In this document: positions 6,501 through 15,880 of the stretch, piece by piece | Layout of the letters: every line of letters starts with the position of its first letter | How positions within the stretch are numbered: position 1 is the first letter of the stretch | Source: Roseibium album | GTDB taxonomy: Bacteria > Pseudomonadota > Alphaproteobacteria > Rhizobiales > Stappiaceae | Direction: 5' to 3' | Assembly: GCA_001404055.1 (NCBI GenBank) | Contig: CXTY01000006.1 | Location: 104,782 to 168,781, forward strand | Length of the DNA stretch: 64,000 nucleotides | Made by a program: the position numbers and the translations under genes | Notes under the pieces: generated by a model | The model's input: only the letters and a program-made list of their open reading frames with translations | What the model was told of the DNA's origin: nothing | The model's database searches: none

Positions 6501-9272
6501 TCACACAGGCAACCGCTTCAGGAGCACGGTTGCGGCAAAGGCGGCTCCAACAAGTGTCCAGGCCGCGACAGCACCGAGAGCAGCGACATAGCCAAAGGCG
6601 CCGGCGATCGCAGCAACGGCAACGAGCCCCATGACGCTTCCAAGCCGTTCAAGCGTCCGCAGTGAACCGAGCACGGCAACTGAGCCTGCCTCCTTCAGCT
6701 CGCCTTCTGCGAGTTTCATCACTAGGGAAACCTGCGCACCCCGTGCCAGGCCATAGCCGATGCCGGAAACTGCCAACCCGGTAACCAATGCCCAGGAGAC
6801 CGGCCAAAGACCGAAAAGCACCAGCGACGCACCGGACGCAAGGCATGCGAGAACCGCGACCGGTCCGACGGGAAGTCCGGCCGCCGCAAGGCGCCCGCCG
6901 ATGGGTCCGGCCGCGATCACACCGAGGAAAAACAACGTCAAAGCGCGCCCGATATCGGCGGTCGACGCACCGAGATCATCAAGCGTCAGTGCGGCAAGAT
7001 AGGAGACGAATGCCTGTAGGATCACGCCCATGGGGATCGCAATGCCGAAGACAATTGCCGCAAAACGTGGATTGCCGAGCGGCGCCAGAATTCCAGCGAA
7101 GTTGAAACGTTCCCCTTTGTGCTCGCTGGCCCCTGCACCGGGTACGATCAGCCAGGTGCTCAACAAGGCCGAAACGCCAATTAGCAAGGCGCTCAAAAGA
7201 AAGACGTTCTGCTGCCCCAGCCGGTCGGCAAGAACACCGCCGAGCGCGACACCGGCCAGCACGCCGCCGAACAGGACCAGCGTGAAGGTTCCAAGCACAC
7301 TGTCCCGGTTTTCAGACGTCGCCGTGTCGATGACATAATCCTGACAGGCCAGCGTGATGATGGCATATCCGATGCCGGTTAGCGTGCGCCAGAAAATGAT
7401 CTCCTGCGCCGTTTCGGCAAAGTAAAGCCCGATATGGGCTGCAATCATTGGCAAGCCGGCTGCGAGAAAGAGCGTTCTGAGGCCAAAGCGCTGATTTAGC
7501 CCCCGGGCGAAGGGGGACGCGAATAAAATTGCAAGTAGATAGCCTGCCAGCGGCAGACTGATGAGAACGCTTTCATCGAGCCACGGCCAAAGGTTCTCGG
7601 ACGCGCGTGTGTACAGCGGCAGGAAGGCGAGCGGCAGCTCGTCGGCTGCGGCAAACAGGAAGAGCGCGAGCCGGATATCGGTAAAATAGGAGATCCTGAG
7701 TGGTGCCGGCGGTCCGTTTTCAAGGCCGAAGTGCCGCTTCAAACCTTCAAGCGAAGCGTCCGCAACACTATCCCCTGCGCTTGCAACCACCTGTTCCAGC
7801 CGCCGGTAGACATCGGTAGAGCGTTCCGAAAGCTGGCGCATCAAACCGGCGATCACGGCCTGGTGTCCTGGTGTTGCAGTTTTGGAAAAGTCTCCGCTGG
7901 CCTGAAGCGCGGCTAGACGCTGCAGTCTGTCGAGCGAGGCCGTCAGCGAGCGGCTAGTCAGGAGCACCATCACTTCGTAGGCGAGCAGGATCGTCACGAG
8001 AACAACCACGCTCATGTCGAGAAACACATCCCGAAAGCGCTTGGCGATGAACGCTGGATCGATATCGATTACGACATAGGCAATTTCTTCGCCTTCATAA
8101 AGGATCGGGTGGCTGCGTACGTCCTTCCGCTGACGCGGCGGTGCTAGATACGGATCGATCCGTTCGCCCGCTTCCAGGACGATCCGGCCGGTGGCCACCG
8201 CTACGTAGGCGACTTCGGGCAACTGCGTGAGCATGTCGCCGAAATAATTTTCCGCTCCAACCAGATTGTCGAGCGGCGCACCGGCCTCTATTGCCCGCTG
8301 GACATTGTCGCTGACAACAACCCCGACGAGGTTAGCGCGCGCGGCAAGCTCAGGCTCGATGGATCTGTTAACATCCCGCAAGACCAGAAGGCCCAAAATT
8401 GTGGCGGAGACGACAATTGCAGCGGCGGCCACCGGTGCGAGCTTGAGGGCAAGAACACCAGCCAGCGAACGCGTCCGTTCCGGCGATTGAGGTGCGCGGG
8501 AAGTCTCAAAACCTGGTGCCAAAGCAAGGTCATCGGAGCCAAGCGATTTGATGACCGCATCGTATTGCCGCGAGGCCTCGACAAGGTTTGCGTTGAGTCG
8601 CGACACTTCCAGTTCAAGTGCTCCCTTGCCTAGCGGTGCATCCTCGGCAGGCTCGCTCCTCTTACCGATTGCGCCAAGGCCGTCGATTGCCCGGCGCGGA
8701 CCTGCCAGCAGGATTCTGAGCAGGAAATAGGCGACTGCAGAAATCGCGAGCCAGATCAGAAACCCGGCAATTGCCATTTTCCGGAAGATTGCAGAGGACG
8801 CCGCCGAGAGCCTGTCCTTCGGGTAGGAAACGGTTACGGCGGCAACAGCTTCGCCGTCGGCTCGTTGGATCGTGTGGCCACTGATGACCTCCGTTTCGGT
8901 TTCCGTCCCCCAGGTCGTACCGTCAGCGAGGTGCATTCGCCGCAGCACCTCGCTGCTCACCGATGGCGGGCGCGGGGTCTGGGTGCTGTGAACGACAATA
9001 CCGGACGAATTGAATGTGTTGGCAACGCCTATTTCTGCATCCATGTCGCGGGCGCGCAAAACGACCTGATCTCCATTTCGGATCATGGAGACCGGCAGGC
9101 CCAGATCAACGATCGGCTTGTAGGAGGCAACGATGGTCTGGCTGATGACGGCAATACGCTGGCGCAGCAGCTGAGAATAGATCGCGTCATGCTGGAGAAC
9201 CGCCAGCAATCCGAGCAACACCTGGACAACACCGATCACAATCGTGAAGGCAAGCCAGCTGCGAAACAACAT
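6501..9272 (-). CDS. MFS transporter fused to two tandem membrane sensor/HAMP-like modules
   Basis: 923 residues from the ATG at 9272, preferred because AAGGGGG lies upstream and the first helix then begins at residue 7; a TTG at 9365 is in frame but adds 31 residues without a recognisable feature. Order: TM 7-27, extracytoplasmic region 28-165, TM 166-188, charged linker, TM 274-298, second extracytoplasmic region 299-415 (YVAVATGRIVLEAG, a Cache-like beta element), TM 416-438, HAMP-like helices 439-495. A complete 12-helix MFS domain fills 525-923, with an RFGLR loop after an early helix. The typical MFS protein is about 400 residues, so more than half of this one is sensory. A COG2984 binding protein follows in the same direction. 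Substrate and direction of transport are unknown. Confidence 0.82.
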   Translation of the reverse strand: MLFRSWLAFTIVIGVVQVLLGLLAVLQHDAIYSQLLRQRIAVISQTIVASYKPIVDLGLPVSMIRNGDQVVLRARDMDAEIGVANTFNSSGIVVHSTQTPRPPSVSSEVLRRMHLADGTTWGTETETEVISGHTIQRADGEAVAAVTVSYPKDRLSAASSAIFRKMAIAGFLIWLAISAVAYFLLRILLAGPRRAIDGLGAIGKRSEPAEDAPLGKGALELEVSRLNANLVEASRQYDAVIKSLGSDDLALAPGFETSRAPQSPERTRSLAGVLALKLAPVAAAAIVVSATILGLLVLRDVNRSIEPELAARANLVGVVVSDNVQRAIEAGAPLDNLVGAENYFGDMLTQLPEVAYVAVATGRIVLEAGERIDPYLAPPRQRKDVRSHPILYEGEEIAYVVIDIDPAFIAKRFRDVFLDMSVVVLVTILLAYEVMVLLTSRSLTASLDRLQRLAALQASGDFSKTATPGHQAVIAGLMRQLSERSTDVYRRLEQVVASAGDSVADASLEGLKRHFGLENGPPAPLRISYFTDIRLALFLFAAADELPLAFLPLYTRASENLWPWLDESVLISLPLAGYLLAILFASPFARGLNQRFGLRTLFLAAGLPMIAAHIGLYFAETAQEIIFWRTLTGIGYAIITLACQDYVIDTATSENRDSVLGTFTLVLFGGVLAGVALGGVLADRLGQQNVFLLSALLIGVSALLSTWLIVPGAGASEHKGERFNFAGILAPLGNPRFAAIVFGIAIPMGVILQAFVSYLAALTLDDLGASTADIGRALTLFFLGVIAAGPIGGRLAAAGLPVGPVAVLACLASGASLVLFGLWPVSWALVTGLAVSGIGYGLARGAQVSLVMKLAEGELKEAGSVAVLGSLRTLERLGSVMGLVAVAAIAGAFGYVAALGAVAAWTLVGAAFAATVLLKRLPV

Positions 9273-9770
9273 GTCCTGACGCCCCCTTGCAGAATTACTG
9301 ATTGCTTCGGCGTGGTCGTAACCGCGATTGCAACCACCATTCCGCACCGGCGGCATGCCTGTCAAATATTTTGCTTTTCCCGGTGTCTATAGTACCTCGC
9401 CCCAATAAACCTGGACAGTGCAACCTGCAGCGGGAGCCCAATTGTGTATCTGCCCACCGGGTTCGTTTTTGTCGCATAACCGTCATTGGTCGCCGGCGCG
9501 GCGAATTCACATTCCCCGCCCAATTTTTAATTTGTGTGCATTGCACATCTGTTCCTTTTTTGGGATGTTTACAACGGTTAGGCCGCGCTTGAGGCTTGGA
9601 CAATCAAGAGAACCTGGAACTAACTCGCAGGATTTTCCTTCGGTGGTACGTAGACAAAAAAAATGCGCTAAGTCCGCGAATTGTTGTGCGAACAATCGCG
9701 GCCATAATTGCTTTGTTTCCCTAAACGGCAAGCAAAACTTTACGCACTTTCCTGAAGTCTTCCTGCCATT
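9273..9770. repeat. Gene-free stretch with a half copy of the dispersed intergenic repeat (9466-9540)
   Basis: About 500 bp between the ends of two minus-strand transcription units. CGTCATTGGTCGCCGGCGCG (9481-9500) followed by GCGAATTCACATTCCCCGCC (9500-9519) matches 63294-63333 base for base apart from scattered changes, and its second part matches 5239-5258. The remaining sequence is AT-richer and shows no gene, RNA or strong hairpin. The promoter of the sensor-MFS gene should lie just above 9272. Confidence 0.5.
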
Positions 9771-12700
9771 TCAAGTTTGCGAAACGGCAGGTCCCTCCGT
9801 CGAAGTATTGGTTTTTTTTCGCGAAAACTTCTCTCTGGTTCTCTGGACCGCAACATAGAGCACCGGGATCATAATGAGCCCGATGGTGCTGTCCAGGATC
9901 ATGCCGGTAAAGACCGGCAAACCCAGGGAAACGCGGCTGGCAGAACCAGCGCCGCTGGCGAATACCAAGGGCAGAACCCCGACAATGAAACACAGACCGG
10001 TCATCGTGACAGGGCGGAAACGTGTATGCGCTGCGCTGATGGCCGCATCGGTGATGCTCATGCCTTCGTCCCGGCAGTTACGTGAGAACTCCACCAGCAT
10101 GATGGCTTTCTTGGCAGCCAGACCGATCAGCAGGACCATGCCGATCTGGGCATAGATGTTGTTGTTCAGCACTTCGATGAAGTAGAGCGGAATAAGCGCA
10201 CCGCACACGGCAAAGACAGCCGATAACATGACCGACACCGGCAACAACCAGCTTTCATACTGCGCTACCAGACAGAGGTAGGCGAACAGGAACGCAAGCA
10301 GGAAAATGTAGAGAACATAGGAGCCTGCCTGGATTTCCTGCAATGACATGCCTGTCCATTCGACCGAGTAACCGTCGGGCAGAACATTTTCTGCGATCTT
10401 TTCAAATGCAGCAATGCCTTGGCCCGTGCTGTGACCCATGCTGGTCAGACCCTGTACGGCTGCTGATCGTTCCAGGTCGTAACGGGTTACGCTTTGCGGG
10501 CCGACGACCGGTTTCAGGCTAACCAGCGTGCTCAGCGGTATCATGTCGCCGGAAGATCCCTTGACGTAGATATTGTCGATGTCCTCAAGCGATTGCCGGT
10601 ATTCGGCTTCTGAAGAAATGATGACCCAGAAGATCTTGCCGTCGAGCAGGAAATTGTTGACGTAATAGGACCCCAGATTTGCCTGTAATGCCGAAAAGAT
10701 GTCGCTGATATCAACACCCAAAGCCTCGGACTTGTCGCGATTCAATTCGACCTGGTACTGGGGCGTGTTCGCCGAAAGGGAACTGAAAGCCCGCATGAAG
10801 ACCGGATCGGCATTTGCCGCAGCCAGCACCGCATTGGTCACGGCGCCAAGGTCAACGACGCTGCCACCGGCATCATCCTGGATCTGTGCGGAGATGCCGC
10901 CGGAAATGCCAAGACCATCAATAGGTGGCAGAGGAAATACGAATGCCTTTGCCTGGTCGACCGTGGCAAGTTTCTCGTTGATAGCACGGAGAATATTGAA
11001 CCACTTTGTTTCCTTGGTTGTGCGTTCATCCCAGGGTGCCAGGATTGCAATAAGGGTCAGGTAATTGGACCCGTTGCCCGCAATGATGCTGAAGCCGGAG
11101 ACGGAAATCACGTCATTGACGCCCTCCACGTCGTGCATCAGCGTTGTCATGGATTTCGCCACGGCTTCCGTTCGCTGAAGCGACGCACCGTCTGGAAGCT
11201 GAACATTGGCGAACAGAACCCCCTTGTCTTCCAGCGGAATAAACCCGGTTGGTGTATTCTGGAACATGTAGACCGTGGCAACAATCGCCACAACGAGGAT
11301 AAGCAGAGACGCCGTCACGCTTCGAAGCATCACGCGGACCAGCCTGACATATCCGTTGCGTACCTTGTCAACGATTGCCCCGAACACCCTCAAGGGCATG
11401 AACGGCTTTTTCTTGTCACACTTCAACAGCAGGGAGCACAACACCGGAGCCAGCGTAAGTGCGTTCACGGCGGACAGACAGAAGGCGACCGTGATGGTTA
11501 GCGCGAACTGAAGATAGATCTTTCCCGTAATGCCTGGGAAAAAGCAGACAGGGACAAAAACCGCCAGAAGCACAAAGGTCGTTGCGATGATCGGTCCCGT
11601 GACCTGGCTCATTGCTTTCAACGTGGCTTCCCTGGGTTCAAGCCCTTCTTCTTCCATCAAACGCTCGGTGTTTTCGATGATGACAATGGCATCATCGACG
11701 ACGAGTGTGATGGCAAGGATGACGCCGAACAGCGTGATCAGGTTGGCCGTGAAGCCGAGCATGAAGAGAATGGCAAACGTACCCAGCAGTGACACGGGAA
11801 TCGCGACTGCAGGGATAAGAACTGCCCTGCCGCTCATCAGGAAGAGAAAGACGACGAGGACCACGAGACCTGTGGTCATGGCAAGTGTCGTCAGGATTTC
11901 ATCGATTGATGCGCGAACGGCCTTGGTGATGTCATATAGAAGGCTGTATTCAACGCCTTCTGGAAAACGCGCCTTCATCTTGTCGAGTTCGGCATAAACG
12001 CTCGTCGCCACATCCAACGCGTTTGCACCCGGAGACTGATAAACCGCAATCGCCGCCGATGGCTTGTTGTTCAGGGCTGAAAAGGCAGCATAGGAACTGG
12101 ACCCAAGCTCAACTCTGGCAACGTCTTTCAATCTTACCAGCTGACCGGACGCGTTTCCCGAAACAACGATATTGCCAAATTGCTCCGGTGTTTCCAGCAA
12201 GCCTTGAGCTTTTAACGGGAACTGGAAGTCCGTCGGCCCGGCAAACGGCGCACCGCCGATCTGGCCAGCAGTCGCGCGGGCGTTCTGGGCTTGAATGGCA
12301 TTGGAAAGATCGTTTGCGGTCAGATTGAGCGCCGTCATTTGATCCGGCCGCATCCACACGCGCATGCTGTAATCCAGCGGCCCGAACTGCGAGACGCTGC
12401 CGACACCGGGCAGACGTGACAGGCGATCTTGTATGTGAATGGTCGAATAGTTGCTCAGGAATATGGCGTCCCGGCTTTCATCCGGCGAAACCAGATTGAT
12501 GACCAGAAGCATGTTCGAGGACTGCTTCTTTGTGGCAACGCCGAGCGTTCTTACAGACTGAGGCAGCAGAGGTTCGGCCAGCGATACACGGTTTTGCACG
12601 TTGACCGCGGCAATGTCGGGATCTGTCCCGATTTCAAATGTGATCGTCAGCTGGTATGTGCCAGCATTGGAACTGGTCGAGGACATGTAGATCATGTCCT

Positions 12701-12920
12701 CAACGCCATTCACCTGATCTTCAATCGGGATGGCGATGGACTTTTCGATAAGTTCTGAATCGGCACCTGGAAACTGTGCCGTCACGACAACCTGAGGCGG
12801 TGTAACATTCGGATATTCCGACACCGGGATCAGGATAATCGCGATGATGCCGACGAGAGAAGCAATCAGTGAAAGAACGAGCGCGAAATTCGGGCGATCA
12901 ATAAAGAACCTGGATAACAT
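9771..12920 (-). CDS. RND family multidrug efflux pump, AcrB/HAE1 type inner-membrane subunit
   Basis: 1049 residues, the usual length for HAE1 pumps. The first helix (FALVLSLIASLVGIIAIILI), the TM4 proton-relay motif LVVDDAIVIIENTERLMEEE and the late AAKKAIMLVEFSR motif with its relay lysine are all visible. Two large periplasmic loops separate TM1 from TM2 and TM7 from TM8. The protein works as a trimer that takes drugs, dyes or solvents from the periplasm and inner membrane and passes them, via the adaptor encoded 15 bp upstream, to a TolC-like channel encoded elsewhere. The gene has an intact start (ATG 12920). Substrates cannot be predicted from sequence. Confidence 0.95.
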   Translation of the reverse strand: MLSRFFIDRPNFALVLSLIASLVGIIAIILIPVSEYPNVTPPQVVVTAQFPGADSELIEKSIAIPIEDQVNGVEDMIYMSSTSSNAGTYQLTITFEIGTDPDIAAVNVQNRVSLAEPLLPQSVRTLGVATKKQSSNMLLVINLVSPDESRDAIFLSNYSTIHIQDRLSRLPGVGSVSQFGPLDYSMRVWMRPDQMTALNLTANDLSNAIQAQNARATAGQIGGAPFAGPTDFQFPLKAQGLLETPEQFGNIVVSGNASGQLVRLKDVARVELGSSSYAAFSALNNKPSAAIAVYQSPGANALDVATSVYAELDKMKARFPEGVEYSLLYDITKAVRASIDEILTTLAMTTGLVVLVVFLFLMSGRAVLIPAVAIPVSLLGTFAILFMLGFTANLITLFGVILAITLVVDDAIVIIENTERLMEEEGLEPREATLKAMSQVTGPIIATTFVLLAVFVPVCFFPGITGKIYLQFALTITVAFCLSAVNALTLAPVLCSLLLKCDKKKPFMPLRVFGAIVDKVRNGYVRLVRVMLRSVTASLLILVVAIVATVYMFQNTPTGFIPLEDKGVLFANVQLPDGASLQRTEAVAKSMTTLMHDVEGVNDVISVSGFSIIAGNGSNYLTLIAILAPWDERTTKETKWFNILRAINEKLATVDQAKAFVFPLPPIDGLGISGGISAQIQDDAGGSVVDLGAVTNAVLAAANADPVFMRAFSSLSANTPQYQVELNRDKSEALGVDISDIFSALQANLGSYYVNNFLLDGKIFWVIISSEAEYRQSLEDIDNIYVKGSSGDMIPLSTLVSLKPVVGPQSVTRYDLERSAAVQGLTSMGHSTGQGIAAFEKIAENVLPDGYSVEWTGMSLQEIQAGSYVLYIFLLAFLFAYLCLVAQYESWLLPVSVMLSAVFAVCGALIPLYFIEVLNNNIYAQIGMVLLIGLAAKKAIMLVEFSRNCRDEGMSITDAAISAAHTRFRPVTMTGLCFIVGVLPLVFASGAGSASRVSLGLPVFTGMILDSTIGLIMIPVLYVAVQRTREKFSRKKTNTSTEGPAVSQT

Positions 12921-12935
12921 GGTCGCGTGCCTTAC

Positions 12936-14039
12936 CTATTTGGTAGCTTCGATAGGGTCGACGGCCATGCCGGGCTGGACTTTTTGCAACCCCTGCACGA
13001 TCACCTTTTCACCTTGCTTCAATCCGGATTTCACTTCCCAGAGTGGTCCGGCTTGTTTACCGAGTTTGATATCCTGCCGCTGTGCCTTGTTGTCTGCGCC
13101 TACGATGTAAACGTAATGCCCCTTGGCATCGAGCTGGATCGCTGACTGCGGGATCGCAGAGATTTTTGGCGGGTTGGCATCCTGCACGGAGACATTCACA
13201 AATTGACCGGGGATCAAAAGGTTTTTCGGATTGTCGAAAGTAGCGCGCATTTCGACGGTGTCACTTCCCTCGTCAATGGACGTTCCGACATAGGTTATCT
13301 TGCCGGTTGAGGGATATTTTGAACCGTCCGCCAGACCCAGATCGACCAATAGCGTGGATGTGTCATTTCGGACAAGTCCGGCCTCCCGGTCTTCGATCAG
13401 GTCTTTCTCGCCCATGTAGAAACTCACATAGATCGGGTTGACGCTGGTGACCGTTGCCATGGTGCCGGTATTGGAATCGACCAGATTGCCTACGTTGACG
13501 TTGGTCTTGGTGATACGTCCGTCGATTGGGCTGTAAATGTCGGTGTAGCCGAGATTGATTGTCGCAGTGTCCAGATTGGCCTGCGCCTCATCGACATTCG
13601 CCTGATCTCCTGACATCGTTGCTTTTGCGCTATCGTAAACCGCCTGAGAAACATCGCCTTTTGCGAGCAGCTGTCTCTGACGTTCAAGTTCGATCTGGGA
13701 ATTTGTCAGCGCCGCCTTGGCACCTTCCTGCGTGGCTTTCGCCTGGTCAACACTCGCCTGGTAAAGGTCCTTCTCGACCACATAGAGAAGGTCGCCTTTC
13801 TTGACAAAGCCACCTTCTGTGAATTTGCGTTCTGTGAGATAGCCCTCGACCCTGGAGACAATTGCCACGGTCTTGGTCGCTTCCACCCGTCCTACATAAC
13901 GGGCCTTGTTCGCGGCTTCGATGGTCTGAACGGGCGCGACAGTCACTTTCTGTGGCGAAGAGGATGCATCCTGAGCAATAGCACTGAGAGGGGTAGCAGC
14001 AACGACTGCAAATCCGAACAGAATCCTAGCGGCTAACAT
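12936..14039 (-). CDS. RND efflux membrane-fusion (periplasmic adaptor) protein, AcrA type
   Basis: 367 residues from the ATG at 14039, chosen for the GGAGG site six bases upstream; a TTG five codons earlier is unlikely. A signal peptide (MLAARILFGFAVVAATPLSA) precedes the barrel-sandwich (lipoyl-like) half-motifs around VEATKTVAIVSRVEGYLTER and YSPIDGRITKTNVNVGNLV. These are joined by an alpha-helical hairpin (about residues 90-160). Beta-barrel and membrane-proximal domains follow. No lipobox cysteine is present, so it is probably not lipid-anchored. It is first in a two-gene operon with the pump. An 8-bp inverted repeat lies 55 bp upstream. Confidence 0.93.
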   Translation of the reverse strand: MLAARILFGFAVVAATPLSAIAQDASSSPQKVTVAPVQTIEAANKARYVGRVEATKTVAIVSRVEGYLTERKFTEGGFVKKGDLLYVVEKDLYQASVDQAKATQEGAKAALTNSQIELERQRQLLAKGDVSQAVYDSAKATMSGDQANVDEAQANLDTATINLGYTDIYSPIDGRITKTNVNVGNLVDSNTGTMATVTSVNPIYVSFYMGEKDLIEDREAGLVRNDTSTLLVDLGLADGSKYPSTGKITYVGTSIDEGSDTVEMRATFDNPKNLLIPGQFVNVSVQDANPPKISAIPQSAIQLDAKGHYVYIVGADNKAQRQDIKLGKQAGPLWEVKSGLKQGEKVIVQGLQKVQPGMAVDPIEATK

Positions 14040-14093
14040 GAGCCCTCCGACCAATCAAAATTTTCAACAATATGTGAACTGCATCATAATCAG

Positions 14094-14118
14094 TAAACCT
14101 ACCAAGGCGATAGGTTTA
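14094..14118. promoter_or_regulatory. Perfect inverted repeat, likely repressor operator of the RND operon
   Basis: TAAACCTA at 14094-14101 and TAGGTTTA at 14111-14118 are perfect mirror arms around a 9-base spacer, 55 bp upstream of the adaptor start codon. The size and position suit a TetR- or MerR-type dimer. No such regulator gene is in the window; the nearest regulator is the Crp/Fnr-type gene at 15148. Confidence 0.5.
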
Positions 14119-14477
14119 GGGACAATTTGTGATTGCTTGATGTTCAAGCGAGAATTTGAACTGCCGATGTGCAGCCATTCATTTTCGCCCACTTATTGGA
14201 AGAAATTTGAGCGGTCAATACCAGGAGCCGTCCGCAAATCAGCGAAGCTTCATAATTGAGCGTTAGGAGCGTCAGATTTTTGGATGCCCTCGGATGGAAG
14301 GGAAAAACGCTGATGGCTCGCAAGCGTATTGGACACTTGCCGGACCGGTAGGCAGGCTTTGACCAGGTGAGGGAGGTTCATCCCTTCCGTCGCCTGGATC
14401 TGAACTTCAACTATTGTGGAATTTTCCCAAGTTACCGATCTGGTTTTGACCAACCTAGATACGTGCCCAGGAAGTAA

Positions 14478-15077
14478 TCACTCGCAACCATTGTGTTTGC
14501 GCCACGCTTCAGCGTTGTGACCTTCTGGAACTTGAGTGCAAGGTGAAGCTTCGCCATATCCGCGCAAGACATTGTAGCGAGTGATTTGCTGTTCAGTGAG
14601 AATGTCAGGCGTTTTCAAATGCGTCGACAAATGTATGTACCGCAGCTCGGTTCTGGCTTCGCCGATCGCGAGCAACCGTTCACGCAGAAGGTCTTCCGTG
14701 ACGGTGCGATCGCGGAAAAGCGCGTCGAGTTCAACTTCCAATTCGATGAGAATTTCGCCTTGTCTGCGGGCCCTTGCTTTCATGGTTTCATAGACTTGAG
14801 AGATACTCCCGACCTGTGCGTCTGAAAGAGGAATATCATCTTTCAATTCAAGCAAGTGAACGGGTCCGGGAACGCCGTTCAGTTCAGCGGCCTTGGCCAA
14901 ACCCCAGCCGCCACCGCGGCGGAGCTCCTCGATATCTGCTGAAGAAAGGCTTTTGATGGCCCGGCCTTCTTCACCAGCATACTTCGATACGTGGGAATTG
15001 TGAGACGTGTCGTTGCTGTTCGCCTGTAATGTGGTTGCCGGTATTGTCAGGAGGATTGCAAGCAGCAGCTTTTTCAT
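14478..15077 (-). CDS. Spy/CpxP-like periplasmic protein
   Basis: 199 residues with a signal peptide (MKKLLLAILLTIPATTLQA). The mature part contains ADIEELRRGGGWGLAKAAEL, NGVPGPVH and then a helix-rich stretch with DIPLSDAQVGSISQVYE. This is the pattern of small helical proteins annotated as Spy/CpxP family chaperones or periplasmic metal/envelope-stress proteins. Three cysteines and His residues are scattered (N-terminal HNSH, C-terminal C and H), so metal binding is possible. The gene is divergent from a Crp/Fnr regulator with only 70 bp between starts, so both are probably controlled from that gap. Its role with the downstream RND pump genes is a guess. Confidence 0.65.
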   Translation of the reverse strand: MKKLLLAILLTIPATTLQANSNDTSHNSHVSKYAGEEGRAIKSLSSADIEELRRGGGWGLAKAAELNGVPGPVHLLELKDDIPLSDAQVGSISQVYETMKARARRQGEILIELEVELDALFRDRTVTEDLLRERLLAIGEARTELRYIHLSTHLKTPDILTEQQITRYNVLRGYGEASPCTQVPEGHNAEAWRKHNGCE

Positions 15078-15147
15078 TGTGACTTTCCAAATTCGAGAGC
15101 GAAATCAATCTTCCTCTGACACTTGCACCTTTGTCTCTAATCAATAC

Positions 15148-15696
15148 ATGATCACTATCATGCGGAATGAGATAATCACCTTTCTCGTTAGTCAGGCGAG
15201 TAATCGATTTACGCTGGAAAAAGAGAGCAATCTTTTCCGGCAAGGCGACACAGTCAGATCGTTGTTTGTCATTGAAAGAGGGCTCATCGAACTGACACGC
15301 CACCAGCTTGACGGGCGTCCGGTTGTGCTTCAGCGCGCCGCCGCTCATATGGTTGTTGCCGAAGCTTCTCTCTATTCCAGCACGTATCATTGTGACGCGA
15401 TTGTTTGTCTGGAAGCGGATATCGCGTCCATTTCGAAATCAACTGTCGAACGTCTCATGCGAGTCGATGAAAAATTTTCGAATATGTGGTCCGAATATCT
15501 TGCCAGGGAGGTGCAGTCCGCAAGAAGTTTGATCGAGATATTGTCGAGAAAAACCGTATCGGAACGGTTGGATGGCTGGTTGGCGTGGCGGGATAACGAG
15601 TCGGTCACGAAAGGTCAGTGGAAAAACGTTGCGGCGCAGATAGGTGTCAGCCCAGAAGCTCTTTACCGGGAACTGGCAAAACGACGTTTGAAATGA
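15148..15696 (+). CDS. Crp/Fnr family transcriptional regulator
   Basis: 182 residues from the ATG at 15148; another in-frame ATG at 15160 is equally possible. Residues about 20-110 form a cNMP-binding-type beta roll (ESNLFRQGDTVRSLFVIERG then LIELTRHQLDGRPVVL). After a long dimer helix the C-terminus holds a short HTH (WKNVAAQIGVSPEALYRELA). The N-terminal Cys cluster of FNR is absent, so it is not an oxygen-sensing iron-sulfur protein. The ligand is unknown. It is divergent from the Spy/CpxP-like gene, the most likely target. Confidence 0.85.
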   Translation: MITIMRNEIITFLVSQASNRFTLEKESNLFRQGDTVRSLFVIERGLIELTRHQLDGRPVVLQRAAAHMVVAEASLYSSTYHCDAIVCLEADIASISKSTVERLMRVDEKFSNMWSEYLAREVQSARSLIEILSRKTVSERLDGWLAWRDNESVTKGQWKNVAAQIGVSPEALYRELAKRRLK

Positions 15697-15880
15697 CGCA
15701 ACAGAGGATCGCGAAGGCACGTTTCGCCGCGGTAAGCTCCAAATCGTCTCAGTATTTTCCCAGGCTGTTGCGGCCTGAGCGTAGAAAAATTCGCATTAAT
15801 CACTGCGGCAATCCGCTCAGTGTTTTCTTGAGGTCTACCCATTACGTTAGATATCGGACTGATAATCTCAGGAACCGATC

